Positions 43,352 through 52,158 of a stretch of 58,940 nt of DNA are shown here, piece by piece. This stretch comes from Azophilus sp964348115 (lineage in GTDB: Bacteria > Pseudomonadota > Gammaproteobacteria > Pseudomonadales > Azotimanducaceae). Each line of letters opens with the position of its first letter. The stretch's first letter is position 1. The translations under genes and the position numbers were made by a program. The DNA is taken from positions 1 to 58,940 of the forward strand of contig CAYGBY010000001.1 of assembly GCA_964348115.1 (NCBI GenBank). The letters run 5' to 3'. The notes beneath the pieces are model-generated. The model worked only from the letters and a program-made list of their open reading frames with translations. It did not search any database and had not been told where the DNA came from.

Positions 43352-45088
43352 TCAGGCGGGGGCGCCGTCTTTGCCGGGCGCAATCTCTGCTGTCCCGTCG
43401 AACCACTCGCGCAGCTTGAACTTCTGCACCTTGGTGGAGGACATGGGCCAAGCCGTGACGAAGCGCACATGGCGGGGCGCCTTGAAGCTGGCGATGCGGC
43501 CTTTGCAGTAGTCGATGATGTCCCTCTCGCTGGCCGAAGCGCCCGGCTTGAGCTCGATAAAGGCCGCCGCCACCTCCAGCAGCCGTTGGTCCGGCACGCC
43601 GATGACCACCGCCAGCTTCACGGCCGGGTGGGTGGCCAGGAAGGATTCAATCTCCACAGCCGCCACATTTTCCCCACCCACTTTCAGCATGTCCTTGAGG
43701 CGCCCGTGGTAGCGGATCTGGTTTCGTTCGGTCAGGGCGCCTAGATCCCCGGTGCGCAGCCAGCCGTCCACGAAACTCTCCGCGTTTTTCCCTGGCGCCT
43801 TGTAGTAGCCGGCAAAGACGCAGTAGCCCTTGATCCATATTTCACCGCGCTCCTCCGGCCCCAAGGCGCGCAGGCTGTCCGGGTCCACTATCTTCACTTG
43901 CACGTCGGCAAAGGGAGCGCCGCAGGTGGTCAGCCGAGTGTTCAGATCCTCCTGTGGGTGGTTGAAGGAAATCACGCCACAGGCTTCCGTCAGCCCATAG
44001 GCGCCGGTTTGCACTGCCTGGGGGAAGGCGTTCTGGAAACGCCGCAGCATCTCAACCGGGGCTACGTTGTTGATGCGGCGCAGGCGGCTGAGATCCGTGT
44101 GTGGGAAGCGCGGGTGGTTGATGAGTTCATTGGTGACGGTGGGGAAGGAAGGGAAGGCGACCGTAGCCCTTTCCCGCTCCAGCATGCGCAGGGCGGCGCC
44201 GGACTCCACCCGATTCATGGACAGCATGGCGGCGCCGGCATCGAAGCAGCACAGCAATGGCAGGATGGACGCCATGTGGAACATGGGCAGGGGCGCCCAA
44301 AAGCGGTCCTCCTCGGTCAGGAAGTAGCGCTGGCGATTCATGGCGGCGCCGTTGCGCACCAAGGCGCCTTGGGCCAATGGACAGCCCTTGGGTTTGGCGG
44401 TGGTGCCGGATGTGTACATCATGATGGCGGGGGCGGAGGGCGCAACCGCCTGCTGAAGGGCGCACACCGCACTCCGCTCCCCAGCTTGGCCGGCGGCCAC
44501 GAAGCGCCGCCAGGGGATGAAGCCTGGCGGCGTGGTCTGGCTGACGGAGGTGATGAACCTGAGTTTGGGCGCGCGCGTCAGGCGCAGGGCTTGGGGTTGC
44601 CGCGCAGCCGCCAAGTCGGGGAGCGCTTCGTGCAGCAGTGCGGCAAAGTCCACGTATTCCGACGCCAAGCCGGAGGTGACCAAGCCCACGAGGTCCGCAT
44701 TCTCCACCACATAGGCCAGCTCCTCCGCCTTGTAGCGGGCGTTGACCGGCACCGCCACCGCGCCGATGCAGGCGATGCCGAACAAAAGCTCGATGTACTC
44801 GAGGCAGTTGGGCATGAGAATGCCGACATGCTCCCCAGGCTTCACGCCCAGGGCAAGCAGGCTTTGCGCCCGCTGCGCCGCAGCTTCGGCCAGGGCGGCG
44901 TAGCTGTGGCGCCCTTCCGGGAAGACCAGCGCATCCCGGTCTGGGAAGCGCTGGGCGGCGTTCTGCAGCAGGGCGCCGAGGGTGGCGGCGGAATCCGCCG
45001 CTTGGGCGCTGGGCGCGGCGGGCTGATCTAGCGTAGGCGCGGCTAGACCCGCTGCGGCCCGGCCTTCAATGGTAGACGGTGTCGTCAT
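43352..45088 (-). CDS. AMP-forming acyl-CoA ligase
   Basis: 578 residues. ANL motifs in order: IMMYTSGTTAKPKGCPL, LPMFHMASILPLLCCF, GAYGLTEACGVISFNHP, GWLRTGDLG, GRLKDMLKVGGENVAAVEIE and the C-terminal lysine region SSTKVQKFKLREW. Closest by eye to fatty-acid or carboxylate CoA ligases of class I; the acyl substrate is not predictable. The first 45 residues are Ala-rich and may include a wrong start. Its start overlaps the next small gene by 23 bases. Confidence 0.85.
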   Translation of the reverse strand: MTTPSTIEGRAAAGLAAPTLDQPAAPSAQAADSAATLGALLQNAAQRFPDRDALVFPEGRHSYAALAEAAAQRAQSLLALGVKPGEHVGILMPNCLEYIELLFGIACIGAVAVPVNARYKAEELAYVVENADLVGLVTSGLASEYVDFAALLHEALPDLAAARQPQALRLTRAPKLRFITSVSQTTPPGFIPWRRFVAAGQAGERSAVCALQQAVAPSAPAIMMYTSGTTAKPKGCPLAQGALVRNGAAMNRQRYFLTEEDRFWAPLPMFHMASILPLLCCFDAGAAMLSMNRVESGAALRMLERERATVAFPSFPTVTNELINHPRFPHTDLSRLRRINNVAPVEMLRRFQNAFPQAVQTGAYGLTEACGVISFNHPQEDLNTRLTTCGAPFADVQVKIVDPDSLRALGPEERGEIWIKGYCVFAGYYKAPGKNAESFVDGWLRTGDLGALTERNQIRYHGRLKDMLKVGGENVAAVEIESFLATHPAVKLAVVIGVPDQRLLEVAAAFIELKPGASASERDIIDYCKGRIASFKAPRHVRFVTAWPMSSTKVQKFKLREWFDGTAEIAPGKDGAPA

Positions 45089-45329
45089 CTTGGCGGTGGA
45101 CTCTCAGGTCTGCGCCCTGTTCCTTGCATATGGATTCCAGCGTCTCATGAATGCATGCCGCGCAGCAGCCATCCGCCACCAAGTCCTCCAGAAGGTAGCC
45201 TAGGACGTCATAGGCGCTGTAGTCGGTTTCCGCCATGCTTTCAAACCGCGCCAGCGCGTCCTTCATGATCTGCACCGTCGCTTCGCAACGGCCTTCGTCG
45301 CGCAGTTGCGCCTCGCTGGGGTTCTCCAT
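45066..45329 (-). CDS. Small hypothetical protein upstream of the acyl-CoA ligase
   Basis: 87 residues from the ATG at 45329. Acidic and helical (MKDALARFESMAETDYSAYDVLGYLLEDLVADGCCAACIHETLESICKEQG) with cysteines in GCCAACIH and SICKEQG. No family recognised. The overlap with the ligase start suggests they are co-translated. Confidence 0.6.
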   Translation of the reverse strand: MENPSEAQLRDEGRCEATVQIMKDALARFESMAETDYSAYDVLGYLLEDLVADGCCAACIHETLESICKEQGADLRVHRQDDDTVYH

Positions 45330-45464
45330 GTGCTTAAGGCCTCTCAAGGATTGCGGAGGCCGCCATTGTACTGCCGCACCAGCCCCTAAACCACAGGCCC
45401 TAGGCGGGCGGCAAGGCCGCGGGCGCCGAATCCGCCGCGCTTCGTCTGCGGCGAAGCGGCGATT

Positions 45465-45983
45465 TCAAGAGCGTATCGGGTCCCGGCCGTCCCAGTTTTC
45501 CGCGGCGGCGGCGATGGCGGCGAAGCGTTCCACAATGCCCTGGTTGCGCGTGACCACCTCCAGCATGCAGCCCATCAGCGGCCGGGTGTCATAGTAGGCG
45601 AACTCTATGTCTCCCACCCCGCCCTTGTTGACCGCTTCGTAGCCGAGGCCGGCGAAATAGGCCGTATCCGCTTCGATGTCGTGGGTCCACACGCACAGGT
45701 GGTGGAAGCCGCTGGTCCCCTTGGGCACGCTGTCCCGGTAGGCGCAACGCTCCACTGTTGGCTGGATCAACTCAATTTGCACGGGGCCGGCCTGGGCGAG
45801 GGCCACATGCATGGACAGTTTGGCCGGTGCGCCGCGATAGGTCATGTGGGTGAACAGGTCGGTGTACTCATTCAGGAAAAATGGCCCCACGCCCATTTCG
45901 TTGACCCACTTCATGCAGGCGGCCTCAATGTCGTCCACTACCCAGGCGTTCTGGAATACGGTTCGATCGGTCGGTTTGTTCAC
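45465..45983 (-). CDS. VOC (glyoxalase/bleomycin resistance) superfamily protein
   Basis: 172 residues with one long VOC unit: FQNAWVVDDIEAACMKWVNEMGVGPFF at the start, VQIELIQP (metal-ligand Glu), SGFHHLCVWTHDIEADTAYFAGLGYEAV in the second module and CMLEVVTRN near the end. Such proteins are metal-dependent isomerases, epimerases or dioxygenases. The neighbouring ligase hints at an acyl-CoA or carboxylate substrate, but this is inference. Confidence 0.82.
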   Translation of the reverse strand: MNKPTDRTVFQNAWVVDDIEAACMKWVNEMGVGPFFLNEYTDLFTHMTYRGAPAKLSMHVALAQAGPVQIELIQPTVERCAYRDSVPKGTSGFHHLCVWTHDIEADTAYFAGLGYEAVNKGGVGDIEFAYYDTRPLMGCMLEVVTRNQGIVERFAAIAAAAENWDGRDPIRS

Positions 45984-46132
45984 TTGGCTCCCCCTTGGAT
46001 GGCTAGGCTCCGATCATCCGTCAGACGGCGGCATTTGTAAAACCCGCCCGCGGGCGGTGCGCTGCGTCAAGAGGAAGCCTTATACTTGTGCGCCAAACCA
46101 ACCACCAATGCGCCCGTTACAGGAGGTTGCAA

Positions 46133-46600
<468 letters not shown>

Positions 46601-46917
46601 TCCGCCCCTGCTGCCGCAGGGCGCCCTTCGGCAGGGCCTAAAGGGCGCTTCCGGTGTTGCGGCTTATTGTGCGGCGCCCGCCGCAGGGCTTCGCCGCGCC
46701 TTGCCATCACGCCACCTAGGCTCATCTGGGCTTCCGCAGGACCATCCCAAAGTCGTCCACCAGCCCTCGGTAAAGCCCAATATAGAAGGTTTATGAGTGT
46801 TTCTCGGAAGATTCCGCAATATTCTGCGGCATCCAACGACCTTTCAGAAATTTTCTTTCAAGAGCGAACACTTTGGGATGGTCCTGGGGCTTCCGGGACT
46901 TGTTCAGAGGTTCCCTA
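46601..46917. mobile_element. Element A copy carrying an inserted element B
   Basis: Left part 46601-46736 and right part 46887-46917 together give element A (left terminal repeat missing, right GACTTGTTCAGAGGTTCCC present). Between them lies a complete element B. It spans the whole gap from the bcp stop to about 40 bases before recQ. Confidence 0.85.
46737..46886. mobile_element. Element B, complete copy inserted in element A
   Basis: Perfect 17-base terminal repeats CAGGACCATCCCAAAGT and ACTTTGGGATGGTCCTG. The 9 bases GGGCTTCCG occur on both sides (46728-46736 and 46887-46895) while element A elsewhere has them once, so they are the target duplication. About 150 bp with no coding capacity. 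Confidence 0.9.
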
Positions 46918-46956
46918 GCGGGTAGGGGCGCTGCCCGGTCTATACTTCGCGGTCTT

Positions 46957-48783
46957 ATGCGGCGCCCACGGGAACTACTGCGGCAGGTCTATGGCCACGC
47001 CGAATTTCGCGGCGACCAAGAGGCCGTGATCGGTGCGGCCCTGGCCGGTCGCGACGCGCTGGTGCTGATGCCCACCGGCGGCGGCAAGTCGCTGTGCTAC
47101 CAGTTGCCGGCCTTGCTGCGGCCCGGCGTGGGACTGGTGGTGTCGCCCCTCATCGCCTTGATGCAGGACCAGGTGGCGGCGCTCCGGCAGCTGGGGGTGC
47201 GGGCCGCGTTTCTGAACTCGTCGCTCTCCTACCGGGAGCAGCAGCAGGTTATCGATGGGCTGGCCGCGGCGGCCTTCGACCTGCTCTATCTGGCCCCGGA
47301 ACGGCTGCTGATGGAGGAAACCCTGGATATGCTGGCCTGTGTGCCACTGTCCATCATCGCCATAGACGAGGCGCACTGCGTCTCCCAATGGGGGCATGAC
47401 TTCCGGCCCGAATACTTGGGGCTGGACATCCTGAAGGAGCGCTTCCCAGGTGTGCCCCGCTTGGCGCTCACCGCCACGGCGGACGCCGCGACCCGCAGGG
47501 AAATCCTCTCGCGGCTGGCTCTGCAGGGCGCCGACCAGTTCATCAGCGGCTTCGACCGCCACAACATTCGCTACAGCGTGCAGGTGAAAACGGACGCCGG
47601 CGGCCAACTGCTGCGCTTTCTGCAGGACCGCCCCGGCGAGGCCGGCATCGTCTACGCCATGACCCGCCGCAAGGTGGACCAAACCGCGGAACTGCTGTGC
47701 CGCAACGGCTTCAGGGCGCTGCCCTACCACGCCGGCTTGCCAAGCGCCGTGCGCAGCGAACACCAAGCACGCTTCCTGCGCCAGGACGGCGTGATCATCG
47801 TGGCCACCATCGCCTTCGGCATGGGCATAGACAAGCCTGACGTGCGTTTCGTGGCGCATATTGACCTGCCCAAGAGCGTGGAGGCCTACTATCAGGAAAC
47901 CGGCCGCGCCGGTCGCGATGGAGAGCCGGCCGAGGCCTGGATGATCTACGGCCTGCAGGACGTTGTGCGCCTGGCGCAGATGGTGGACCAATCCGAGGCG
48001 GAGGACGGGCACAAGCGCAGTGAGCGCGGCAAGCTGGACGCCCTGTTGGGCTGGTGCGAGGTCACCACCTGCCGCCGCCGCGCCCTGCTGCGGTATTTCG
48101 GCGAAGAACGGGCGGAGGACTGCGGAAACTGCGACATCTGCCTAACTCCGCCCAAAACCTGGGACGCCACGGAGGCCGCGCAGAAGCTGCTTTCGTGCAT
48201 CTACCGCACCGGGCAGTTCTTCGGCGCCGGCCACGTCATCGACGTGCTGCGCGGCAAGGACACGGCCAAGGTCCGCCAACACCGCCACGCCAAGCTGTCC
48301 ACCTTCGGCATAGGCGAAGACCGCTCCGAGGCGCAGTGGCGCTCAATCGTGCGCCAGCTAATGGTGCAGGGCTATCTGCGGGCGGAGGCGCAGCGCTACG
48401 GCGCCCTGTCCCTTACGCCCAAGGCCCGCCCCCTGCTGCGCGGCGATGAGCGCATTTGGCTGCGGGAGGACAGATCCGCCAAACGCCAGCGGCCTAAGGC
48501 GGCGCCGAAGCCGGCATTCACGGTGCCGGCTGCGGACCAAGGCCTATGGGAGGCCTTGCGGGAACTGCGCATCAACTTGGCCCAGGAAGCCGGCGTGCCG
48601 CCCTACGTCATCTTCCACGACGCCACGCTGAAGGAAATGGTGCGCCAGCGGCCCGCCACCAGGGAGGAACTGCTGCGCCTGCCGGGCATCGGGCAGACTA
48701 AGCTGGAGCGCTATGGAGATCAGTTTCTTGCGGTGCTGCGCAGTGATGGCGCGGCGCTGGCCTCCGCACCGACGATTGACTGA
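46957..48783 (+). CDS. recQ: ATP-dependent DNA helicase RecQ
   Basis: 608 residues from the ATG at 46957; the frame is open back into the repeats but that part is element-derived. Domains in order: Q-motif region (YGHAEFRGDQEAVIGAAL), Walker A (MPTGGGKSLCYQ), DEAH box (IIAIDEAHCVSQWGHDFRPEY), motif VI (YYQETGRAGRDGEPAEAW), Zn-binding and winged-helix RQC, and an HRDC domain (ALRELRINLAQEAGVPPYVIFHDATLKEM). Unwinds DNA in recombination and replication restart. Confidence 0.94.
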   Translation: MRRPRELLRQVYGHAEFRGDQEAVIGAALAGRDALVLMPTGGGKSLCYQLPALLRPGVGLVVSPLIALMQDQVAALRQLGVRAAFLNSSLSYREQQQVIDGLAAAAFDLLYLAPERLLMEETLDMLACVPLSIIAIDEAHCVSQWGHDFRPEYLGLDILKERFPGVPRLALTATADAATRREILSRLALQGADQFISGFDRHNIRYSVQVKTDAGGQLLRFLQDRPGEAGIVYAMTRRKVDQTAELLCRNGFRALPYHAGLPSAVRSEHQARFLRQDGVIIVATIAFGMGIDKPDVRFVAHIDLPKSVEAYYQETGRAGRDGEPAEAWMIYGLQDVVRLAQMVDQSEAEDGHKRSERGKLDALLGWCEVTTCRRRALLRYFGEERAEDCGNCDICLTPPKTWDATEAAQKLLSCIYRTGQFFGAGHVIDVLRGKDTAKVRQHRHAKLSTFGIGEDRSEAQWRSIVRQLMVQGYLRAEAQRYGALSLTPKARPLLRGDERIWLREDRSAKRQRPKAAPKPAFTVPAADQGLWEALRELRINLAQEAGVPPYVIFHDATLKEMVRQRPATREELLRLPGIGQTKLERYGDQFLAVLRSDGAALASAPTID

Positions 48784-48849
48784 AACGGACCTTCGCCAAC
48801 ATCCCCTTCACGGGCGCCATGACCAAGCGCCACAGCGAATGGACGCTGC

Positions 48850-49233
48850 CTAACGGGCGTCCAGCGCGCCTTCGACAATGTCGAGCAGTTCACTGGTTAC
48901 GTCCGGCTGAAGGGTGGCTGCGCGGGAGAATAGTTCGCCAAGTCCCTTGGCCGAAGATCCTTTGCCCAGCGTCTTCTCCACCAAGGCTGCAATGCGTTTC
49001 CCCTGACGCCGTTGGGCGGCAATGCGCTCCCGGCGACGGCGTTCAACGATTGCGGTAATTCCCGCCAGCCAGACCTGCGCCTCCAGCGCCCGCCTTTGTT
49101 CGACCAACTCCCGGGACCGGCGCAGCACACTTTCCACGAGCCTCGCCAGCGCCCGGTCCTCAGCCAGCACCGCCTTCACCTCGATTGTGGCGAGCCTGGA
49201 GTGCAGTCTGGCAATTAAAGTGCTATCAGCCAC
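48850..49233 (-). CDS. Small basic helical protein, last gene of the GTPase operon
   Basis: 127 residues from the GTG at 49233, whose first base is the last base of the preceding stop (TAGTG). Almost wholly helical and Arg-rich (LVESVLRRSRELVEQRRALEA...IVERRRRERIAAQRRQGKRIAALVEKTLG), followed by a less basic tail (LFSRAATLQPDVTSELLDIVEGAL). No signal peptide or membrane segment. Family not recognised. It ends convergent with recQ across 66 bases. Its place at the end of the co-translated set suggests a cytoplasmic accessory subunit. Confidence 0.65.
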   Translation of the reverse strand: MADSTLIARLHSRLATIEVKAVLAEDRALARLVESVLRRSRELVEQRRALEAQVWLAGITAIVERRRRERIAAQRRQGKRIAALVEKTLGKGSSAKGLGELFSRAATLQPDVTSELLDIVEGALDAR

Positions 49234-50561
49234 TACTTTTCGAGTTGATTGAGCAAACGATCCCACAATTGCCCGGAGCGTTCCCCAGCTTCGTCATGGG
49301 CCCTTTGCTGGCGTTCCAGCATTTTGTCCAAATGATCGCGCTCAGCCCGTTTCTGCTCCTGCTGCCGCTGGGTCTCCGTTTCGACGAGTTCACGCAGGGT
49401 GGCGACGGCCTTGCCGAGGTCGGCGTTGTGCTTGTTGCGGGTGTCCTCAAGCAGCGCGAAGGTCTCCTTCATCTGGGCCAACTCCGCGTCAGCCGTCTGC
49501 GTCCTGGACTGGGAGGCTTGCTCTTGGAACGCCCGCTCCTGGGCGACGATGGATTCGAGCCTCCCTTCAAAGGACGAAACCGTGCTCCGCCACTCGGCCA
49601 GCGCGGCCTGGCGCAGTTCGGACTCGCCCTCATGCCATTTGGCGAAATGCTTCTCGACGATCGTCTTCGTCATTTCCGCCAGCTGCCCGCGCTCAGCCCG
49701 TTTCTGCTCCTGCTGCCGCTGGGTTTCCGTTGCAACGAGTTCGCGCAGGGTGGCGACGGCCTTTCCGAGGTCGGCGTTGTGCCTGTTGCGGGTGTCCTCG
49801 ACCAGCGCGAAGGTCTCCTTCACCCCGGCCAGCTCCGCGTCAACCGCCTCCGTCCTGGACTTGGAGGCCTGCTCCTGAAACGCCCGCTCCTGGGCGACGA
49901 TGGACTCGAGCCTCCCTTCAAAGGACGCAACCGTGCTCCGCCACTCGGCCAGCACGGCCTGGCGCAGCTCGGACTCGCTCTCATGCCATTTGGCGAAATG
50001 CTTCTCGACGATCGTCTTGGTCATTTCCGCCAGCTGCCCGCGCTCAGCCTGTTTCTGCTCCTGCTGCCGCTGGGTTTCAGTTTCGACGAGTTCACGCAGG
50101 GTGGCGACGGCCTTGCCGAGGTCGGCGTTGTGCTTGTTGCGGGTGTCCTCAAGCAGCGCGAAGGTCTCCTTCATCTGGGCCAGCTCCGCATTGACCACTT
50201 GCGTGCTCATCGTGCGCAATTCGGCCAGCGTCTTTGCCCGCCACTCCTGTTCCCGCTGTTCGTACGCAGCAAAGAAACGTTCAAGCCGCTCCGCGAGCTT
50301 CTTGTCAGCTTCGCCCAAATTCGCGCCTGCTTCTTCGCTGGCTTGCGCCAATGCCCTGGCAGTTGTTTCAGCTCCTGCATCGACCCGCTCCCGTACGCTC
50401 ACTAGCAGCTGATGCAGTGCCTGACCAGACCTTGCTGCAACTATCCCTGCGGCTACGGCGATTCCCATCACCACAGCCCAGATGGCAAGAGGGGGATTTA
50501 TGATGGCTAAAGCCGCCGCGGCAACCAGCGGAACCACAGCCCCGAACTCCCAATGCTTCAT
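49233..50561 (-). CDS. Membrane-anchored coiled-coil protein with 117-residue repeats
   Basis: 442 residues. A hydrophobic hairpin near the N-terminus (residues about 7-43: FGAVVPLVAAAALAIINPP and LAIWAVVMGIAVAAGIV) is followed by a long coiled coil. From residue 125 a 117-residue unit (AELAQMKETFALLEDTRNKH ... AQERAFQEQAS) occurs at 125-241 and 242-358 and, truncated, from 359. Copies are nearly identical in DNA as well as protein, so the array is recent. The general look is that of rod-like membrane-tethered proteins. Its ATG overlaps the stop of the preceding gene (ATGA). Not a recognised family. Confidence 0.8.
   Translation of the reverse strand: MKHWEFGAVVPLVAAAALAIINPPLAIWAVVMGIAVAAGIVAARSGQALHQLLVSVRERVDAGAETTARALAQASEEAGANLGEADKKLAERLERFFAAYEQREQEWRAKTLAELRTMSTQVVNAELAQMKETFALLEDTRNKHNADLGKAVATLRELVETETQRQQEQKQAERGQLAEMTKTIVEKHFAKWHESESELRQAVLAEWRSTVASFEGRLESIVAQERAFQEQASKSRTEAVDAELAGVKETFALVEDTRNRHNADLGKAVATLRELVATETQRQQEQKRAERGQLAEMTKTIVEKHFAKWHEGESELRQAALAEWRSTVSSFEGRLESIVAQERAFQEQASQSRTQTADAELAQMKETFALLEDTRNKHNADLGKAVATLRELVETETQRQQEQKRAERDHLDKMLERQQRAHDEAGERSGQLWDRLLNQLEK
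49337..50189. repeat. Near-identical in-frame 351-bp tandem repeats inside a coding region
   Basis: Units at 49839-50189 and 49488-49838 plus a partial at about 49337-49487. GTGGCGACGGCCTT starts at 49399, 49750 and 50101, exactly 351 bases apart. The high DNA identity implies recent duplication or homogenisation, and copy number may vary between strains. Confidence 0.9.
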
Positions 50562-51226
50562 GTGCCTGTCTCCTCTTCCGTCGGCGCCTGCAGCGTCTCG
50601 TCAATGCGCTGCAGCTGTATAATTAAGGCGTGAATACGCTCCATTTCATTTCTCCATTGGCTCCAAAGTTCTCCGTACAGCTTCCAGAGGTTGGGACGAA
50701 ACACGTCATAAAGCACGATTCCGCCATCCAATTTATCCAGCCAGTCATCGTATTTGTTGCGTTTTTCCGCAAGACGCGCTTCAAGCGCTTTAAGGAAATG
50801 CGTCAGTTCGCGGACAAATTCGTTGCGAAGCCGTTCAGTATAGGCTTCCGTGACCACCCCCTTAACCGCGCATTGCAATAGGTTGAACCGTTTCAGCGGC
50901 TCGGCGGAGGCCACGGCGTCAACCATTGATCGAGTCGCTGCCCGGAAGAGCCGATCTACTTTGGGCTTGTCCAGCAAGGCATTCGCCGGCGGCAGCTTTT
51001 TGCTGTTTCCTTCCTTGAGCGCCTCCCTCAGAATGCCTAGGATCTCGTACACCAATTCCAGGATTTCATCTTGAGCCTCCAATGGCAGCCGCCCCGTCTC
51101 CGCAGCGTCGTCCATCTCCAGGGGCGTAACGGCTGGGAAGCGCTGGCTTTTTGCGAAGGCGTCGCGCCCTTCAAAGCCGGTTAGAAGCCCGATGAATTCG
51201 GACGAATTTCTTGCCCAGATGGTCAT
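50558..51226 (-). CDS. Helical protein of the GTPase operon
   Basis: 222 residues from the ATG at 51226, whose A is the last base of the preceding TAA (TAATG). Mostly helical: LPLEAQDEILELVYEILGILREAL, FNLLQCAVKGVVTEAYTERLRNEFVRELTHFLKALEARL, and a Trp-rich end (DVFRPNLWKLYGELWSQWRNEMERIHALI). No signal peptide, no membrane segment. Family not recognised. Likely a soluble adaptor or subunit. Confidence 0.7.
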   Translation of the reverse strand: MTIWARNSSEFIGLLTGFEGRDAFAKSQRFPAVTPLEMDDAAETGRLPLEAQDEILELVYEILGILREALKEGNSKKLPPANALLDKPKVDRLFRAATRSMVDAVASAEPLKRFNLLQCAVKGVVTEAYTERLRNEFVRELTHFLKALEARLAEKRNKYDDWLDKLDGGIVLYDVFRPNLWKLYGELWSQWRNEMERIHALIIQLQRIDETLQAPTEEETGT

Positions 51227-52158
51227 TACGGCCCCACCACCACCCAAGGCCGGTTGCTGTTCTCCTCGAATCTCTCCAGCGCCCGGCCAACTTTTGGCAG
51301 AACTTTTGAGCGCGCCCCTTCATCCTTACTTTCCCCACGCACGAAGGATGCCGCTTTGAAGAGCCCTACGCGAACTGGCGTGTCCTGCCAGAAGTCGGAA
51401 AGCCAACGAATGACCTCTCGACGCCCTATTTGCGCCCTATTGGCGCACCAAACGACCCGGCGGACTTGATGCTTTTGCGGCAATCCCAATTCGGCCGCTT
51501 CTTGGGCCGATTGGGGAAGCGCTTCCAGCTGCGGCCATAGGACGATCCAACGGTTGTGGGGCAGCAGAGGGTTCGGGACCTTAACCGCCACGGTCTGGAA
51601 GTTTTGCTCGACTGGGGCCACCAAAATTTTTGCCGCCGCGTCGGGCCGTAGGGATTTGGCGGAAACAGCGCAGGGCCAACCCTCTTCAAGATTGACCTGA
51701 ACGCTGTGATATTGCGCGCCCTGGGCATCGGGCGATGCGTGGCCGAAAATTAGCAGCGGGCGCTTGGTCGGAAAGACATCCCGGCTAAGGCCAAGCGATA
51801 GAAGGGCATGCTCCAGATCTGGGCGAGACTGGGACAACCAAAGATCGGCCGCCTCCGCAGAGATTCCGATGACATTCCGGTCGTCGTCTGCTGACCCCGC
51901 CTCGCCGTCGTATTCAGTTTCAAACCCCGCCAGCGGATCGTCATCCGACGCCTGGAACGCCCCACTCTCGGCTGTTCCGGCGGCATTTCCACGCTCGTCC
52001 GCTGACCCCGCGGCGGGGTAATCAGTTCCAAATCCAGCCAGCGGGTCATCATCCGGCGCCTGGGGCGCCTCACTTGCTTCGGAAAAGGCCCCTAATTCCT
52101 GCCCCAACTTCTGATGCCTTTTGAGAACTCGTTCCCAAAGGACGGCGCCTTGACTCAC
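51226..52158 (-). CDS. Unknown protein of the GTPase operon, possible degenerate G-domain partner
   Basis: 310 residues from the GTG at 52158, overlapping the previous stop (GTGA) with GGAGG six bases upstream; the frame is open further upstream but this start is clearly better. Residues about 30-90 hold a duplicated acidic segment (PDDDPLAGFGTDY / SDDDPLAGFETEY). The rest contains KRPLLIFGHASPDAQG, AVKVPNPLLPHNRWIVLWPQLEA and VVWCANRAQIGRREVIRWL, which fall where a dynamin-like protein would have its P-loop, DTPG strand and NKxD motif but without the catalytic residues. That reading is speculative. Confidence 0.65.
   Translation of the reverse strand: MSQGAVLWERVLKRHQKLGQELGAFSEASEAPQAPDDDPLAGFGTDYPAAGSADERGNAAGTAESGAFQASDDDPLAGFETEYDGEAGSADDDRNVIGISAEAADLWLSQSRPDLEHALLSLGLSRDVFPTKRPLLIFGHASPDAQGAQYHSVQVNLEEGWPCAVSAKSLRPDAAAKILVAPVEQNFQTVAVKVPNPLLPHNRWIVLWPQLEALPQSAQEAAELGLPQKHQVRRVVWCANRAQIGRREVIRWLSDFWQDTPVRVGLFKAASFVRGESKDEGARSKVLPKVGRALERFEENSNRPWVVVGP

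Noticed and set aside
43898..45031. 377-codon plus-strand frame opposite the acyl-CoA ligase
   Set aside because: The ligase frame has all ANL motifs; the opposite frame is a high-GC shadow with no motif.
46873..46956. N-terminal extension of RecQ by 28 residues
   Set aside because: The extra codons lie in elements B and A; the ATG at 46957 gives the normal RecQ N-terminus.
49337..50189. Regular repeats suggestive of a CRISPR or satellite array
   Set aside because: Units are 351 bases, in frame, and encode a continuous coiled coil; there are no short repeats with unique spacers.
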